Source of the DNA: a virus
DNA: 39,676 nucleotides
IMG/VR virus record: IMGVR_UViG_3300037245_002970
Location: 1 to 39,676 of that record
Reading direction: 5' to 3' (one strand)
Positions 13,557 through 23,566 of the stretch are shown one piece after another. The notes under the pieces were generated by a model that made no database searches, was not told where the DNA came from, and saw only the letters and a program-made list of their open reading frames with translations. Position 1 is the first letter of the stretch. Each line of letters begins with the position of its first letter. Position numbers and translations under genes: made by a program.

Positions 13557-16039
13557 TATTCTACTATTTTAATTGCCGAAGCTTCTGTTATTTTAACTAT
13601 ATCTTGCTCTGTTATTTTCGCATCAATTGGAACATCTGATGCATTATGATTTAATCTAGCCGATAGATTATAAGATAAACCATTTATTATCTGGCTTCCA
13701 TCAACTAAACATTCTGTTATCAAATTTCCAGATAAAGGATCAATTGTTAATTGAGTTTCTCCAACTGAAGGAATAACCCTGTTTGGGCTTGGATATGGAT
13801 TTATAGTACTTAACTCATCAATAGCATCTCCTAATTGTCCTGTTTCCTCAATACGATGTATTGCCCACATTCCATCAATTGATGTTATTGGAGGTGCTAC
13901 ATTAACCCAAGTTGTTCTCATTATAGTGTTAGTTCCTGATAGAACTTTGCCCTGTAAATTAACTAATGTTGTTGGGTGGAATGTTTCAATTGTTGCACTC
14001 CAAATCGGTGTTACATTTCCATCCTCATCATAATCATAAACATTTACTGCAGGACTTAAAAAGAAATAATTTGTATTTCCAGAAACTCCCAAATCACTCA
14101 CTCCATCAAGATTTGCATAAAATAAACATCTAATGCTATAATCATTCAACAAACTATAATTGCTAGACTTGAAATTTAAATTGTTATTCTCTTCACTTGA
14201 ATTATAAAAAACAGTATCAACATTATTATTAAACAACCAATCTTGCCACTTAATTTTTTGTCCTATTACTCCGCTATAAAATTGGTCTTGTGAAACCAAA
14301 GCATCTGTTTCAATTGAAACCTCATTAAATTGAGAACCTGTTGCTAAATTATAACCTCTATTTGTATTAATATTTAATTGCTGTACTCCTGAAGAAACTA
14401 TTGCTGATCCAATTGATTGATAAACATAATTGTCTAGCTCAAACATCTGTCCTGTTATATCATTATATCCAACCAATCGAAATTCTAAATTATTTAAAGA
14501 TGCTTGTTTAGCTAGATTTAAACTGAACTCATGATCAATAGCAATATTATCCTCATTCCAAGTTATAGAATCTGTTGTTCCGGTATCAACTCCAATAACC
14601 TTATCATGTTGATAAAAATCAAACTTTGTAACATTCATTAAGTCAGGAATATCAGCAGACTCATCATAAAGCTCAACATCAGCTAAAAGCATAACTCTAT
14701 CAGATGCAGCATTTGAATTCGTATTATCTCCAACCTCTAAACCAATTGCATAATAAGTAGGTGCCTGAGAAAACTTTGAAGCTAAAAACGCTTTTTGTGT
14801 TGGACTATATTCACTTTCAACAACAACAACTAATTCTCCAGATACAATTGATGCCACACAAGAAGTAATAAAATCATCTCCAACTACAGGTGCCAAACCT
14901 TCATTATTAATTGCTCTATCAAAAATGAAATTTTCAATTAATGACATTGGAGGGTTCTCGTATTCACTTTGCTCTGGTAGATATGAAAAATAAACTCCAA
15001 ACCTATCTGCAACAGAAAATGGTCCTGATAGCTTTTTGGCAACTATTGTAGTTCTTGTTTTAGAACCTATAAGCAAACCATCTGCTGTATTACTTGTAGC
15101 TGCTTCTTCATAATCAACTGAAACTATTTCATAATCACTTTGATAACCATTAAAATTCTCATCATACCAAGCAACAGAACCTAAATTGTTATCTATGTTA
15201 GATATTTTACTTGTATTTGGGTTTGACCTTACAACTTTAAACTCAGGCTGAAAAACATATTTAACAGTATTTAACCCTAGAAATAATTGAGGGTTTTGTT
15301 TATTCAACATATTAAATAATTCACCTTCTAAATACCATGGTACAATCAAAAAATCATGTTCTATAATAAATGTTTGATGCCCACTTTGTGCTGTTGCAGG
15401 GTTATAATTATCACTAACAAACCTAACTCTCATTGTTCCTGTCTGGAAATCTTTAGGAACTCCCAACCTTATCATGTTAACAAAATTAGTATCTCTAACA
15501 CCTCCCCCAATATCTAATCCAATATCATCTGCATAAAAACCCTGATCTCCTCCGCTTACTTTTGATTGAATATTAAAATTTTCATTATTTTCAATTAAAC
15601 CAAACTTATTATCTAAAGCTGTTAAAGGTTCAACTCCTCTTATTACTGCATCAGTATCTCCAATGTTTATTCTAGAACCTGTAAGCAATGTAAAATAAAT
15701 AGTTAAAGGTTGTATTGCTGTTATTATAGCTGTGAAATTTGTTCCTGCCATAGCAGAAATATCTTCGTAGTAAAATTCATCTCCAACAGCAAAACCATCA
15801 GTAATAAAACTACCTGTATTGCTAATTAAAGTTCCTGCAGTTGTGTCTACACTCCATGTTGCATTGCTTAATTTACTCTTAGAAAACCAACTAACATCAA
15901 CCTGCTGAATAGTTTTCACTCTCTCCATTACTAATCCTGTTAGATTTACTGTAAAATCTGATAGATTAGAAACAAAGCCAACATCATTTTTAAATTCATT
16001 ATAAAACTTACTGCTTGATGTAATTATATTTACCGGCAT
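13556..16039 (-). CDS. Large tail structural protein (827 aa)
   Basis: An 827-residue, beta-strand-rich, Asn/Asp/Ser-rich protein without membrane or enzyme motifs. It lies two genes after the tape measure, where siphophages encode the tail-tip hub or tail-associated appendages. Its stop and the next start overlap by one base. The composition suggests repeated Ig- or jellyroll-like domains; no specific domain is recognised. Confidence 0.65.
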   Translation of the reverse strand: MPVNIITSSSKFYNEFKNDVGFVSNLSDFTVNLTGLVMERVKTIQQVDVSWFSKSKLSNATWSVDTTAGTLISNTGSFITDGFAVGDEFYYEDISAMAGTNFTAIITAIQPLTIYFTLLTGSRINIGDTDAVIRGVEPLTALDNKFGLIENNENFNIQSKVSGGDQGFYADDIGLDIGGGVRDTNFVNMIRLGVPKDFQTGTMRVRFVSDNYNPATAQSGHQTFIIEHDFLIVPWYLEGELFNMLNKQNPQLFLGLNTVKYVFQPEFKVVRSNPNTSKISNIDNNLGSVAWYDENFNGYQSDYEIVSVDYEEAATSNTADGLLIGSKTRTTIVAKKLSGPFSVADRFGVYFSYLPEQSEYENPPMSLIENFIFDRAINNEGLAPVVGDDFITSCVASIVSGELVVVVESEYSPTQKAFLASKFSQAPTYYAIGLEVGDNTNSNAASDRVMLLADVELYDESADIPDLMNVTKFDFYQHDKVIGVDTGTTDSITWNEDNIAIDHEFSLNLAKQASLNNLEFRLVGYNDITGQMFELDNYVYQSIGSAIVSSGVQQLNINTNRGYNLATGSQFNEVSIETDALVSQDQFYSGVIGQKIKWQDWLFNNNVDTVFYNSSEENNNLNFKSSNYSLLNDYSIRCLFYANLDGVSDLGVSGNTNYFFLSPAVNVYDYDEDGNVTPIWSATIETFHPTTLVNLQGKVLSGTNTIMRTTWVNVAPPITSIDGMWAIHRIEETGQLGDAIDELSTINPYPSPNRVIPSVGETQLTIDPLSGNLITECLVDGSQIINGLSYNLSARLNHNASDVPIDAKITEQDIVKITEASAIKIVE

Positions 16040-16284
16040 TATATTGTAATTTTTTTAATTTCTTCCATTGCTTTTTTAGCACTCTCATTAATATTTATCA
16101 AATTAGCTGCATTTGGGTTTTTTGAATCAGTTCCCATTATCGCCATTGCATTATTTAAAAAGGAGGTTGGATCAACATCTTCTTTATTAACTATTTTTTT
16201 TTTAATAACCTTAATAAAATCCTTTAATTCTGGATTATCAATTTTACTAATCATTTCTTCAGTAAGTTCCTCTTCTATATTCAT
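16039..16284 (-). CDS. Small acidic helical protein (81 aa)
   Basis: An 81-residue charged helical protein between two large tail genes, co-translated with both (1-bp overlap and adjacency). Possibly a tail assembly factor; no family recognised. Confidence 0.55.
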   Translation of the reverse strand: MNIEEELTEEMISKIDNPELKDFIKVIKKKIVNKEDVDPTSFLNNAMAIMGTDSKNPNAANLININESAKKAMEEIKKITI

Positions 16285-18054
16285 CTATTCAGGTTCTAAA
16301 AATGTCTCTTTTAAATTGGGAGCATAAATTTCTTTAATCCAATAATCAACAATTGCTGTATCTTTCATTATACTCCAATCAATATTTTTAATCTTTCCAA
16401 TTCTGTTTTGGTTATCGTAAAAGTAAGAATTATCAATTAGCTGTAAAAACTCTCCTAATCCAAATGGTATTTGAACCTGATCATAAACCAATCTCTGTCT
16501 GCCAAAATTATTTTGAACAAATGATTGATGATTATAATATTTAGTATAAACAACTTTAGCACTAAACAATTGCCTATGGTTTGCAGGTAATTTCCCTCCT
16601 CTTAAATAGAGCAGCTTTGCAATGCTATGGTTATTATGAGTAACCTTCAACATTCCCACCTTATTACTAATTCCATTTGCAAAATTAGAAGAACCACCAA
16701 GAGCATTAATTGTATTATCCATGAACTGTGCAATGTTCTTTAAAAGCCTCTCAATACCATTTAATTGATCTTTCCTATTACCTAAAGATACAGGCATTTT
16801 AACCTCATTAATTCCCTTTATAAACTTTGCCTGAGTAATATTTGTTTGGATTGAATCAATGGTTGATACATAAGCTGTTCCCTTATAATTATCAATTGTC
16901 CATTCATCTCTTTGATCAATCGCAAAAGTAAATTCAAATCGACTAAACAATTCATCTGTATTAAATTTTTGTTCTTCAATTAAAACATCTGGCATCTGGA
17001 AAGATGCTTGTTTAATCCAGAAAGGATCATTTTCAGCTCTCAAATGTAACTCTCCATTTATTATCGCAGGTTTTCCATCAATTAAATCCTTACACATATT
17101 AAAAAAACTGCTACAACTATAACCAGAATCTGTAACATTAGGTATTCCAACTGAAGTTCCTTTTAGCTGAGTTATCAAACCACTAACAAAACTAACTTCA
17201 TCTTGATTTGTATTTGAAGGTAAGTAATAAACATTATCAAATTCAGTAGCAATCCCAACAAAACTATATCCTAAATGGTTAGATATAATCTCCAATGCCC
17301 TCCTTAATTGGATAGCCTTGTGAGTTCTTACTTTAGGTAATAATAACTCAAATAATTGCTTCCCTAAATTAAATACAGCTAAAGCAATCAAAGTTGTATA
17401 AAGTATCTGAATAATAATAGCTACAACAGTCCAAGCTGCACCTGCAGCAGGTCCACTCAAACCTCCTGTTGTATGAGCAAAAGCATCATTAACCTGTTTT
17501 GATAAATCCTTTATACTTTCAGTTAATTCCTTAATCAATAAAAACAAAACTATATTGCTCATTACAATTTCAAAGAAATTAAATTTCTTCTCAACTACAT
17601 AATCAACTGATATATAATCTCCAGAACTAACAGCTCCAATATCTTCTAAATAACCCCACGTTAAAGCACCAAGTCTTTCATCTAATGAATTTAATCCATC
17701 TCTCTTTTTTATCTTAGCTATAGTGCTTCCATCTTCCAATAAAGCAACATCATCAGATAAATCAACAAAGCCATCAAAAACACTTAATGAATTTTGATTA
17801 TTATATCCATTAATCAAAAACGGAACTCCTTCCATAATGCCAGGGAAACCATTTGAAATCCAATCTCTCAAAATCTTAGATGATTTTTGATTATCAACAT
17901 TAACAAATCTAAAAGAATCGAAATTTATATTAGCCTGTATATTGTCATTATCAAAAGCAGCATTAACTGATATATCCATCCATTCCTCTGGTGGATTTGT
18001 ATCTTGCCCATTAGTAACAAACTTTAGATTTGTATTTATTGAATTACTCGCCAT
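16285..18054 (-). CDS. Tail-tip protein with internal hydrophobic segments
   Basis: A 589-residue protein just after the tape measure, in the place of a distal tail protein. Residues about 165-185 (MSNIVLFLLIKEL) and 205-240 (AAGAAWTVVAIIIQILYTTLIALAVF) are hydrophobic and long enough to span a membrane, unusual for a tail component. The remainder is beta-rich. It could insert into the host envelope during genome delivery (inference). It begins 2 bp after the tape measure stop. Confidence 0.65.
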   Translation of the reverse strand: MASNSINTNLKFVTNGQDTNPPEEWMDISVNAAFDNDNIQANINFDSFRFVNVDNQKSSKILRDWISNGFPGIMEGVPFLINGYNNQNSLSVFDGFVDLSDDVALLEDGSTIAKIKKRDGLNSLDERLGALTWGYLEDIGAVSSGDYISVDYVVEKKFNFFEIVMSNIVLFLLIKELTESIKDLSKQVNDAFAHTTGGLSGPAAGAAWTVVAIIIQILYTTLIALAVFNLGKQLFELLLPKVRTHKAIQLRRALEIISNHLGYSFVGIATEFDNVYYLPSNTNQDEVSFVSGLITQLKGTSVGIPNVTDSGYSCSSFFNMCKDLIDGKPAIINGELHLRAENDPFWIKQASFQMPDVLIEEQKFNTDELFSRFEFTFAIDQRDEWTIDNYKGTAYVSTIDSIQTNITQAKFIKGINEVKMPVSLGNRKDQLNGIERLLKNIAQFMDNTINALGGSSNFANGISNKVGMLKVTHNNHSIAKLLYLRGGKLPANHRQLFSAKVVYTKYYNHQSFVQNNFGRQRLVYDQVQIPFGLGEFLQLIDNSYFYDNQNRIGKIKNIDWSIMKDTAIVDYWIKEIYAPNLKETFLEPE

Positions 18055-18056
18055 AA

Positions 18057-21000
18057 TTAATCAAATATAGTTCTTTTACCATTACCTGTTTTTGACCTTG
18101 TTTTAATAATCTTTCCTTTTGCATGAGTTGTTATTAAAATCTCATCCAGAATTTTCTTATAAGTTACATCTGTAATAACAGGTTTGTCATTTATAGCCTT
18201 TTTAATTTCTTGGTTAGACTTAATGAAAGAATTTTCTAATGACTCAAACTTGCTTAAAACTGCAATATTTGTATTCCAATTATTATCATGAGCAACATCA
18301 TTAATATTATTATGCTGATGCAAATCATTAAACATTCCTTTGTTATAAGATTCTGCAATGCTTGTAATCTGATCTGTTGTCATATTTCCTGTTCTTTTTG
18401 ATTGACTAGGATTTAAAACCTTTTCCGAACCATCAACCCTAACAACATAACCATCTCTGCTAGTATTCAAATTAGGACTCCCAAGAGCATCAGCAACAGT
18501 TGTGTTTGTACCTTCATAAAATGTAGGTATTGCATCAATAACAGCAGGTAAAGCACCTAATAAAACACCAACTTGAGGAATCGCTTCCTGTGGAGATTTC
18601 CCTTGTTCCAACAAAGCACTCAATATCTTGAAACCTGCAGTTCTTAACTCTTGCTGTCTTGCTTCTTTTTGAGCCTGTCTTTCCAATTCTGCTTGTCTCT
18701 TCTCTTCAGAGGCTAAACTTTTATCAGCATCAAGCACTCCTTTAGCTGCTGAATTCCTCAATTGATCTTGCACTTTCTCTGATTCACTTAATTGTTTATC
18801 AATTTCCTTTAACCTTCGTTCACTTCTCGCAGCAACTGACCTCTCAATAAGGCCTAGAGTTGCTTGTTGAAGCTCACTAAAATCCTTTTGAGTTTGCTTT
18901 TCAAATTCAAACAAAGATGCTCTTTCAGCTTTTAATTGTTCAATTTTTAATTGATCTTTTTCTTGATTTGCAACTTTTAATAATTCAATTTCCTCATCAA
19001 TTGCATTTATCCTTATGGCTTTAAGTTGCTTGGCTTTTTCCTTCTCAAAATCCTCTTCTGTTTTAAAGCCTGATCTTCTTTGATTAAACTCAGCAATTGC
19101 TAAATCTTCCTGCAACTTAATAGAATCTTGCCCTCTATTAATTTCTAAATCAGTAATAAGATTATCCAATTCATTTTGAGCTTTTAATTCTAAATTTTTC
19201 TTTTCCTCTAAAGTAGTTTTTGAATTAGTTCTTATTAATTCAATTGTCTTATCAAACCTATCCTTCAATTTAGCTATCTGTCTATCAGTTCCATTCTCAA
19301 TCAAATCAATTTGTTGCTTCTCAAATTCTTCTCTTGTAGAAGTAGCAATTCTTTTCAATCTTTCCAACTCATCTTTCTCAATTTCAATTTCAAAACTTAT
19401 AGACAAAATCTCTTCTTCAGAAGTTGCTCTTTGTATATCTGTATTTAAATCACTTACAACCTTAGCCTGTTTTTCAATTAACCCTGTCAAACTTCTGGTT
19501 GCCTTAGCACTTTTTTCTTTTGCAGTGGTATTCCCTTCAGTTACCTTTGTGTTAATTACAGTTTCTAAAGATAACTCCTTTTCAGCTTCTGTTCTTTCTC
19601 TAATATATTGAGTAAACAATAATGCTGCATCTGTCCTATCCTCTCCTAATAAATCAATCCATCCCTCTCTAACTTTATCAACATTTTTAGCAATTTTATC
19701 TAAAGGTATTTTGTCAAACTCCTCTCTTATTTTATTTATATTAACACCTGTTTCAGTAACCCATCCTCCATCTAAAGTCCTTGATAATTCTTCATCTCTA
19801 AAATCAATTAAACCTCTAAATGTACTTTTTGCAATTAAATCAAGATTTTGAAAACCTGTTATTGTTTCAGTTAAAAATCCTGTTATATTTCTGGTTAAAG
19901 AACCAATAGCACTATTTCCACTATCTAAAGACAATATGAATTTCTCCCAAGTAGAATCTAATATTTTAAATTGAGCATCTAAACTTTTCAACTGCTCATC
20001 AGTTAACTTTTTCAAACTTCCTTCAGACAAATTATCAAATTCATTAGCCAACTCTGCTGTTCTATCAACATTATCAGCGAGGATCAAACCTAAAGTAAAA
20101 GACTCTTTACCAAATAGATTTGTTGCAGTAGCAATTTTATCTTGTGAATTATTAACTTTTTCCAAAGCCTCATCTAAACTTAAACCCTTCTGAACAAGTC
20201 TTGCAAAAGATGTATTCAACAACCTTCCTGCTCTTGCTGCCTTAATACCATTATCTTGCAAAACACCAATTTGAGCAGAAACTTCTCCTAAACTCAAACC
20301 TAAAGCATTAGCTGTTGGTGCAACAAACCCTAAAGCATCTTTTATTCTCTGGAAATCTAATGATGTGCTTGTTCTTACATTTGCAATAATATCCGCAAAT
20401 TGCTGCCCACTTTCAGCACCTTTTCCAAAAGCATTTAATGTTTGCCCTAAAAAATCAGCAGACTCTTCAGAAGTAGCACCTAATGCAATTGATAGATCAT
20501 TTACAGGCTTTAACAACAACTTAACTTCTTTTTCAGTATTACCTAATGTAAAAAGCGTAGAGGCTAATTGAGCAACTTCATTTGATATTTTGATTGAACT
20601 CCCTGCAACAGATATTATTGACTTCTCTAAACTTTTCAAATCCTTTCTCGCTATCCCTGTTACGCCTGAAATATTTTGTAACTCCTTATCAAAACTTCTA
20701 ATTCTGTCAAAAGTATCTTTTAAAGCCCTACCAATTCCTGCAATACCCAAACCCAAACCAACAGCACCCAAGCTCGATTTTAAACCCACACTTAGCTTAT
20801 TTAAAGCTAAACCATATCTTCCGACATCTCTTCTTCCATCCCTTGCTGTTTCATTTATTCTTCTTAACCTACTATCTAATTTATTGAAAGTAACTAATGC
20901 CTTCCTTGCTCTTATGTCATTTTCTCCATATTGAGCTGCTAGACGTTTAAACCTAGACTGTGCATTGTTTGTTTGCTTTGTTAACTGCTTAAAAGAATTT

Positions 21001-21401
21001 GCACCATCAATAGTTGCCTTTCTTAACTTTTGAGATTCCTTTATAGCCTTCTGCCTTTGCTTCTCAAATTTATCAAAAGCCTTTTCTCTGTCCTTCTGAG
21101 TTTTCAACTCCAAAAGCCTCTCCTTCTGGATTTCCTTTTGTGATGTTATAATTTTCTTATCTAATTTTAATTTTTCTTTAAATATTAAATTAACATCTTC
21201 AACTCCTTTATTTACTTGATCTAATGATTGAATATCTTTTGCCTCAACATTTATCAATTTAGTTGATTTTGCAGATTGTTTAGCAAAAACATTACTTATC
21301 TCTTGTAAAAGAGGTAAAGTTTTTTCAGCACTCTTCCTTAAATCGCCATATAAATCAGATTCATATACATCTCCTGCTCCTTTTATAGTATCATTTGCCA
21401 T
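18057..21401 (-). CDS. Tape measure protein (TP901-type core)
   Basis: A 1114-residue protein, the longest in the window, setting tail length. It opens with coiled coil (to about residue 200), then a glycine-rich hydrophobic stretch (SLGAVGLGLGIAGIGRAL, about 207-224), then the TP901 core region with FDKELQNISGVTGI, ASTLFTLGNTEKEVK and IGVLQDNGIKAARAGRLL, followed by long charged coiled coils to about residue 940 and a globular C terminus. Its length implies a tail in the long siphovirus range. The start overlaps the preceding gene by 11 bp. Confidence 0.92.
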   Translation of the reverse strand: MANDTIKGAGDVYESDLYGDLRKSAEKTLPLLQEISNVFAKQSAKSTKLINVEAKDIQSLDQVNKGVEDVNLIFKEKLKLDKKIITSQKEIQKERLLELKTQKDREKAFDKFEKQRQKAIKESQKLRKATIDGANSFKQLTKQTNNAQSRFKRLAAQYGENDIRARKALVTFNKLDSRLRRINETARDGRRDVGRYGLALNKLSVGLKSSLGAVGLGLGIAGIGRALKDTFDRIRSFDKELQNISGVTGIARKDLKSLEKSIISVAGSSIKISNEVAQLASTLFTLGNTEKEVKLLLKPVNDLSIALGATSEESADFLGQTLNAFGKGAESGQQFADIIANVRTSTSLDFQRIKDALGFVAPTANALGLSLGEVSAQIGVLQDNGIKAARAGRLLNTSFARLVQKGLSLDEALEKVNNSQDKIATATNLFGKESFTLGLILADNVDRTAELANEFDNLSEGSLKKLTDEQLKSLDAQFKILDSTWEKFILSLDSGNSAIGSLTRNITGFLTETITGFQNLDLIAKSTFRGLIDFRDEELSRTLDGGWVTETGVNINKIREEFDKIPLDKIAKNVDKVREGWIDLLGEDRTDAALLFTQYIRERTEAEKELSLETVINTKVTEGNTTAKEKSAKATRSLTGLIEKQAKVVSDLNTDIQRATSEEEILSISFEIEIEKDELERLKRIATSTREEFEKQQIDLIENGTDRQIAKLKDRFDKTIELIRTNSKTTLEEKKNLELKAQNELDNLITDLEINRGQDSIKLQEDLAIAEFNQRRSGFKTEEDFEKEKAKQLKAIRINAIDEEIELLKVANQEKDQLKIEQLKAERASLFEFEKQTQKDFSELQQATLGLIERSVAARSERRLKEIDKQLSESEKVQDQLRNSAAKGVLDADKSLASEEKRQAELERQAQKEARQQELRTAGFKILSALLEQGKSPQEAIPQVGVLLGALPAVIDAIPTFYEGTNTTVADALGSPNLNTSRDGYVVRVDGSEKVLNPSQSKRTGNMTTDQITSIAESYNKGMFNDLHQHNNINDVAHDNNWNTNIAVLSKFESLENSFIKSNQEIKKAINDKPVITDVTYKKILDEILITTHAKGKIIKTRSKTGNGKRTIFD

Positions 21402-21897
21402 TTTCTTCTTCTTTAAATGTTCTCAAATAATTATTGTACTTGTAAACTGTTATAGTCTTAGGGTCAATTGAAAATGATTGTCTTTTTTCTAAAGCCATAA
21501 CAACAGACTCAAAACGTACTTCATCTTTTTTTTCAAACTCATTATTAAAATCAATCTCTTCAATTTCAATTTCATTTAATATAGACCTGTCCCCTGTTTG
21601 TATATACTGATTTTTTAAATTTGCAATGGTTTTTTTAGCTTCAAGTAGTTCTAAATATCTTTTTGATAATCCAAACTCCTCAATAAATTCATTGTAGATT
21701 TCAAACCATAATCTTTCTAATGATTCTGTATGCTCTTTTTTTATATTACGATAAGAGGTTTGCTTTCTGAGAAATGCATAATTACCTGTCTTATGGATTT
21801 GGTTCCAATTCCATTGTGGTAAATCATCTATTGAACTGAACAACTCATGCTGCGATAAGCGTTCGGACTTCTTTTGTGAATTCTTTCTTAATAGCAT
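21391..21897 (-). CDS. Pre-tape-measure protein, possible tail assembly chaperone
   Basis: A 168-residue charged helical protein directly ahead of the tape measure, the usual position of tail assembly chaperones. Its ATG lies 53 bp inside the upstream gene, an unusually long overlap for this compact genome, so a programmed frameshift joining the two cannot be excluded. No family motif recognised. Confidence 0.55.
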   Translation of the reverse strand: MLLRKNSQKKSERLSQHELFSSIDDLPQWNWNQIHKTGNYAFLRKQTSYRNIKKEHTESLERLWFEIYNEFIEEFGLSKRYLELLEAKKTIANLKNQYIQTGDRSILNEIEIEEIDFNNEFEKKDEVRFESVVMALEKRQSFSIDPKTITVYKYNNYLRTFKEEENGK

Positions 21898-22357
21898 CTA
21901 TAACCTTTTGTAAATTTTCACTTTGTAGACCTTCCAAATTATCGCCAAAACTATCCTCTAAATTTTGACCATCTTTTATAGGGTCGGAACTTATTTGAAA
22001 GAAACCATTCCCAACTGTTAATGTGTAACTATCATAATATTCTCCTGTATCTAATAAGAAAGGCGATTGCCCTTCTTCTTTTCCTTTTGAACCTCCTTCA
22101 ACATCTCCAAACTCTGAACTCTTTGGGTTAAATGTAAACCTTACTCCTTCATTTAAAAACTCAGTTGTAAAACTATATCCTCCACCAATATCGCCAAGCT
22201 CTCTTCCTTCTGAATCTTCGCCTTTAAATAATTGACTCCTATTTAAATCTAAAATCCACTTTTTAAAACCATTATCAGTAAGGACTGCATTAAACATAGC
22301 AGTTTCATCTAAGCTAATCGCAGCCCTTACTGATTTAAATAGTTTTAATTGTCTCAC
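21845..22357 (-). CDS. Tail assembly / completion-like protein
   Basis: A 170-residue protein. The layout, with an N-terminal helix, NRSQLFKGEDSEGRELG, and LLDTGEYYDSYTL followed by a short strand and helix, resembles small phage proteins annotated as virion morphogenesis or tail completion. Start follows the 62-aa gene stop by 1 bp. Function inferred from layout and neighbours. Confidence 0.55.
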   Translation of the reverse strand: MRQLKLFKSVRAAISLDETAMFNAVLTDNGFKKWILDLNRSQLFKGEDSEGRELGDIGGGYSFTTEFLNEGVRFTFNPKSSEFGDVEGGSKGKEEGQSPFLLDTGEYYDSYTLTVGNGFFQISSDPIKDGQNLEDSFGDNLEGLQSENLQKVIDAIKKEFTKEVRTLIAA

Positions 22358-22546
22358 TTATCTGTTCTTAACAATCCATTGCCAAGCATGATCCAAATCA
22401 AATGGTAATTTTCCTGAAAAAACTTTTTTAAATCCTTCCAAATCCATATCAATAAATTGAGGAGATTTTGGGTTTAGTGATTTACCAAACTTAACTCCTA
22501 ATTTTTCAATCTGTTCTTCCGTTAATTTATTCTTTCTTTTAGCCAT
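22358..22546 (-). CDS. Small basic hypothetical protein (62 aa)
   Basis: A 62-residue protein, starting MAKRKNKLTEEQIEKLGVKF, with a basic N terminus and an HAWQWIVKNR end. It lies between the putative tail tube and the tail-assembly gene. No family recognised. Confidence 0.55.
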   Translation of the reverse strand: MAKRKNKLTEEQIEKLGVKFGKSLNPKSPQFIDMDLEGFKKVFSGKLPFDLDHAWQWIVKNR

Positions 22547-22558
22547 GATTCAGATTTT

Positions 22559-23524
22559 TTAGTTTACAACATAAGTGAAAGCCTCCATATCATTCCCTGT
22601 TTTGAAGATATCAACACTTATAACATCAGTAGAAACTGCACCTGCAGCTAAAACTAAATCATAAACTCCATCGCTAACTTCAGTAACAGAAGAAATTGCA
22701 ATATTAGCCGACTGACTAACATTAAATACTGCATCAGGAGTAACTCCTCCATCTGGAGAGAAATCAGCAGAAACAGCCCCCTTAAAAGGATTTAAGTTGT
22801 TAAAATCTCCATAGCAATAGTTAAGCTCAATTCTTACAGTTGTAGCTGTATTAGCAACATCTGCATTTTCACTCCCTAAAATATCTAATAAACCTTTCTT
22901 TAAAAGAATGTTACCCTCAATTTGAGAAGAAGAAATCTGCATTAAGTTCTCATCTCTTACTAATTCCTCAATAGCAAAAGTAATTGCTACAGAATTTGGA
23001 TCAGTTTTAGTTTTCTTAACTACAATTGCATTAAGAGTTCCAGATTCAATTGCGATTGGCAATAACTCATCTCCATTAACAATTCCTGCAATTGCTCCTT
23101 CAACAGTAGCCTCAAAATAGCTCATGTCAATACATTGGAAAGAATTAATTACTCCTGCAAATTTTGGACTTCCTTTCTTTGCAAAATATGATCCTGCAAA
23201 TGTTCTTGTTCCTTGATCTACAATAACAGCAATTCCATCAACATCAAATGTGTTGGCCTCAGCCCTTACATCTACAACAGAATTGATTTTTGGAGTTGGT
23301 CTCCACCTTTTTGATGAATCTGTTTCATTGATCTTTCCATCAATAAAAGTTTCTGGTAAAATACCTTGTGAATTAAAATCACTTTTTTTAATAGAATTTA
23401 AGTTCCCGTCCGCATCAAATGTGTGAACGAAAATTGGAAATGCTATTCTTCCGATTACAGGAACGCAAGTAGTTATACCTGTGTTTTTTCCTCCCGAACC
23501 GCATGTACATGCTTCAAAGTTCAT
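22559..23524 (-). CDS. Putative major tail (tube) protein
   Basis: A 321-residue beta-rich protein with an unusual N terminus holding three cysteines (FEACTCGSGGKNTGITTC). The central region and a C-terminal Ig-like stretch (VSQSANIAISSVTEVSDGVYDL) fit a tail tube protein with an added domain. Position, four genes ahead of the tape measure, and a leader hairpin shared with the capsid gene suggest an abundant structural product. Family not proven. Confidence 0.65.
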   Translation of the reverse strand: MNFEACTCGSGGKNTGITTCVPVIGRIAFPIFVHTFDADGNLNSIKKSDFNSQGILPETFIDGKINETDSSKRWRPTPKINSVVDVRAEANTFDVDGIAVIVDQGTRTFAGSYFAKKGSPKFAGVINSFQCIDMSYFEATVEGAIAGIVNGDELLPIAIESGTLNAIVVKKTKTDPNSVAITFAIEELVRDENLMQISSSQIEGNILLKKGLLDILGSENADVANTATTVRIELNYCYGDFNNLNPFKGAVSADFSPDGGVTPDAVFNVSQSANIAISSVTEVSDGVYDLVLAAGAVSTDVISVDIFKTGNDMEAFTYVVN

Positions 23525-23560
23525 AGTTTTTGTTTTTTGGCTTTCGCCTGATTAATTATT
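23525..23560 (-). promoter_or_regulatory. Leader hairpin before the putative tail tube gene
   Basis: Leftward TTAATCAGGCGAAAGCC: stem GGC/GCC (23539-23541, 23546-23548) closed by a GAAA tetraloop, then AAAAAACAAAAACT and the ATG. Nearly the same element precedes the capsid gene. Confidence 0.55.
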
Positions 23561-23566
23561 AATTGT

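Noticed and set aside
20365-20934. Rightward ORFs inside the tape measure gene
   Set aside because: Antisense shadows of a well-supported coding frame.
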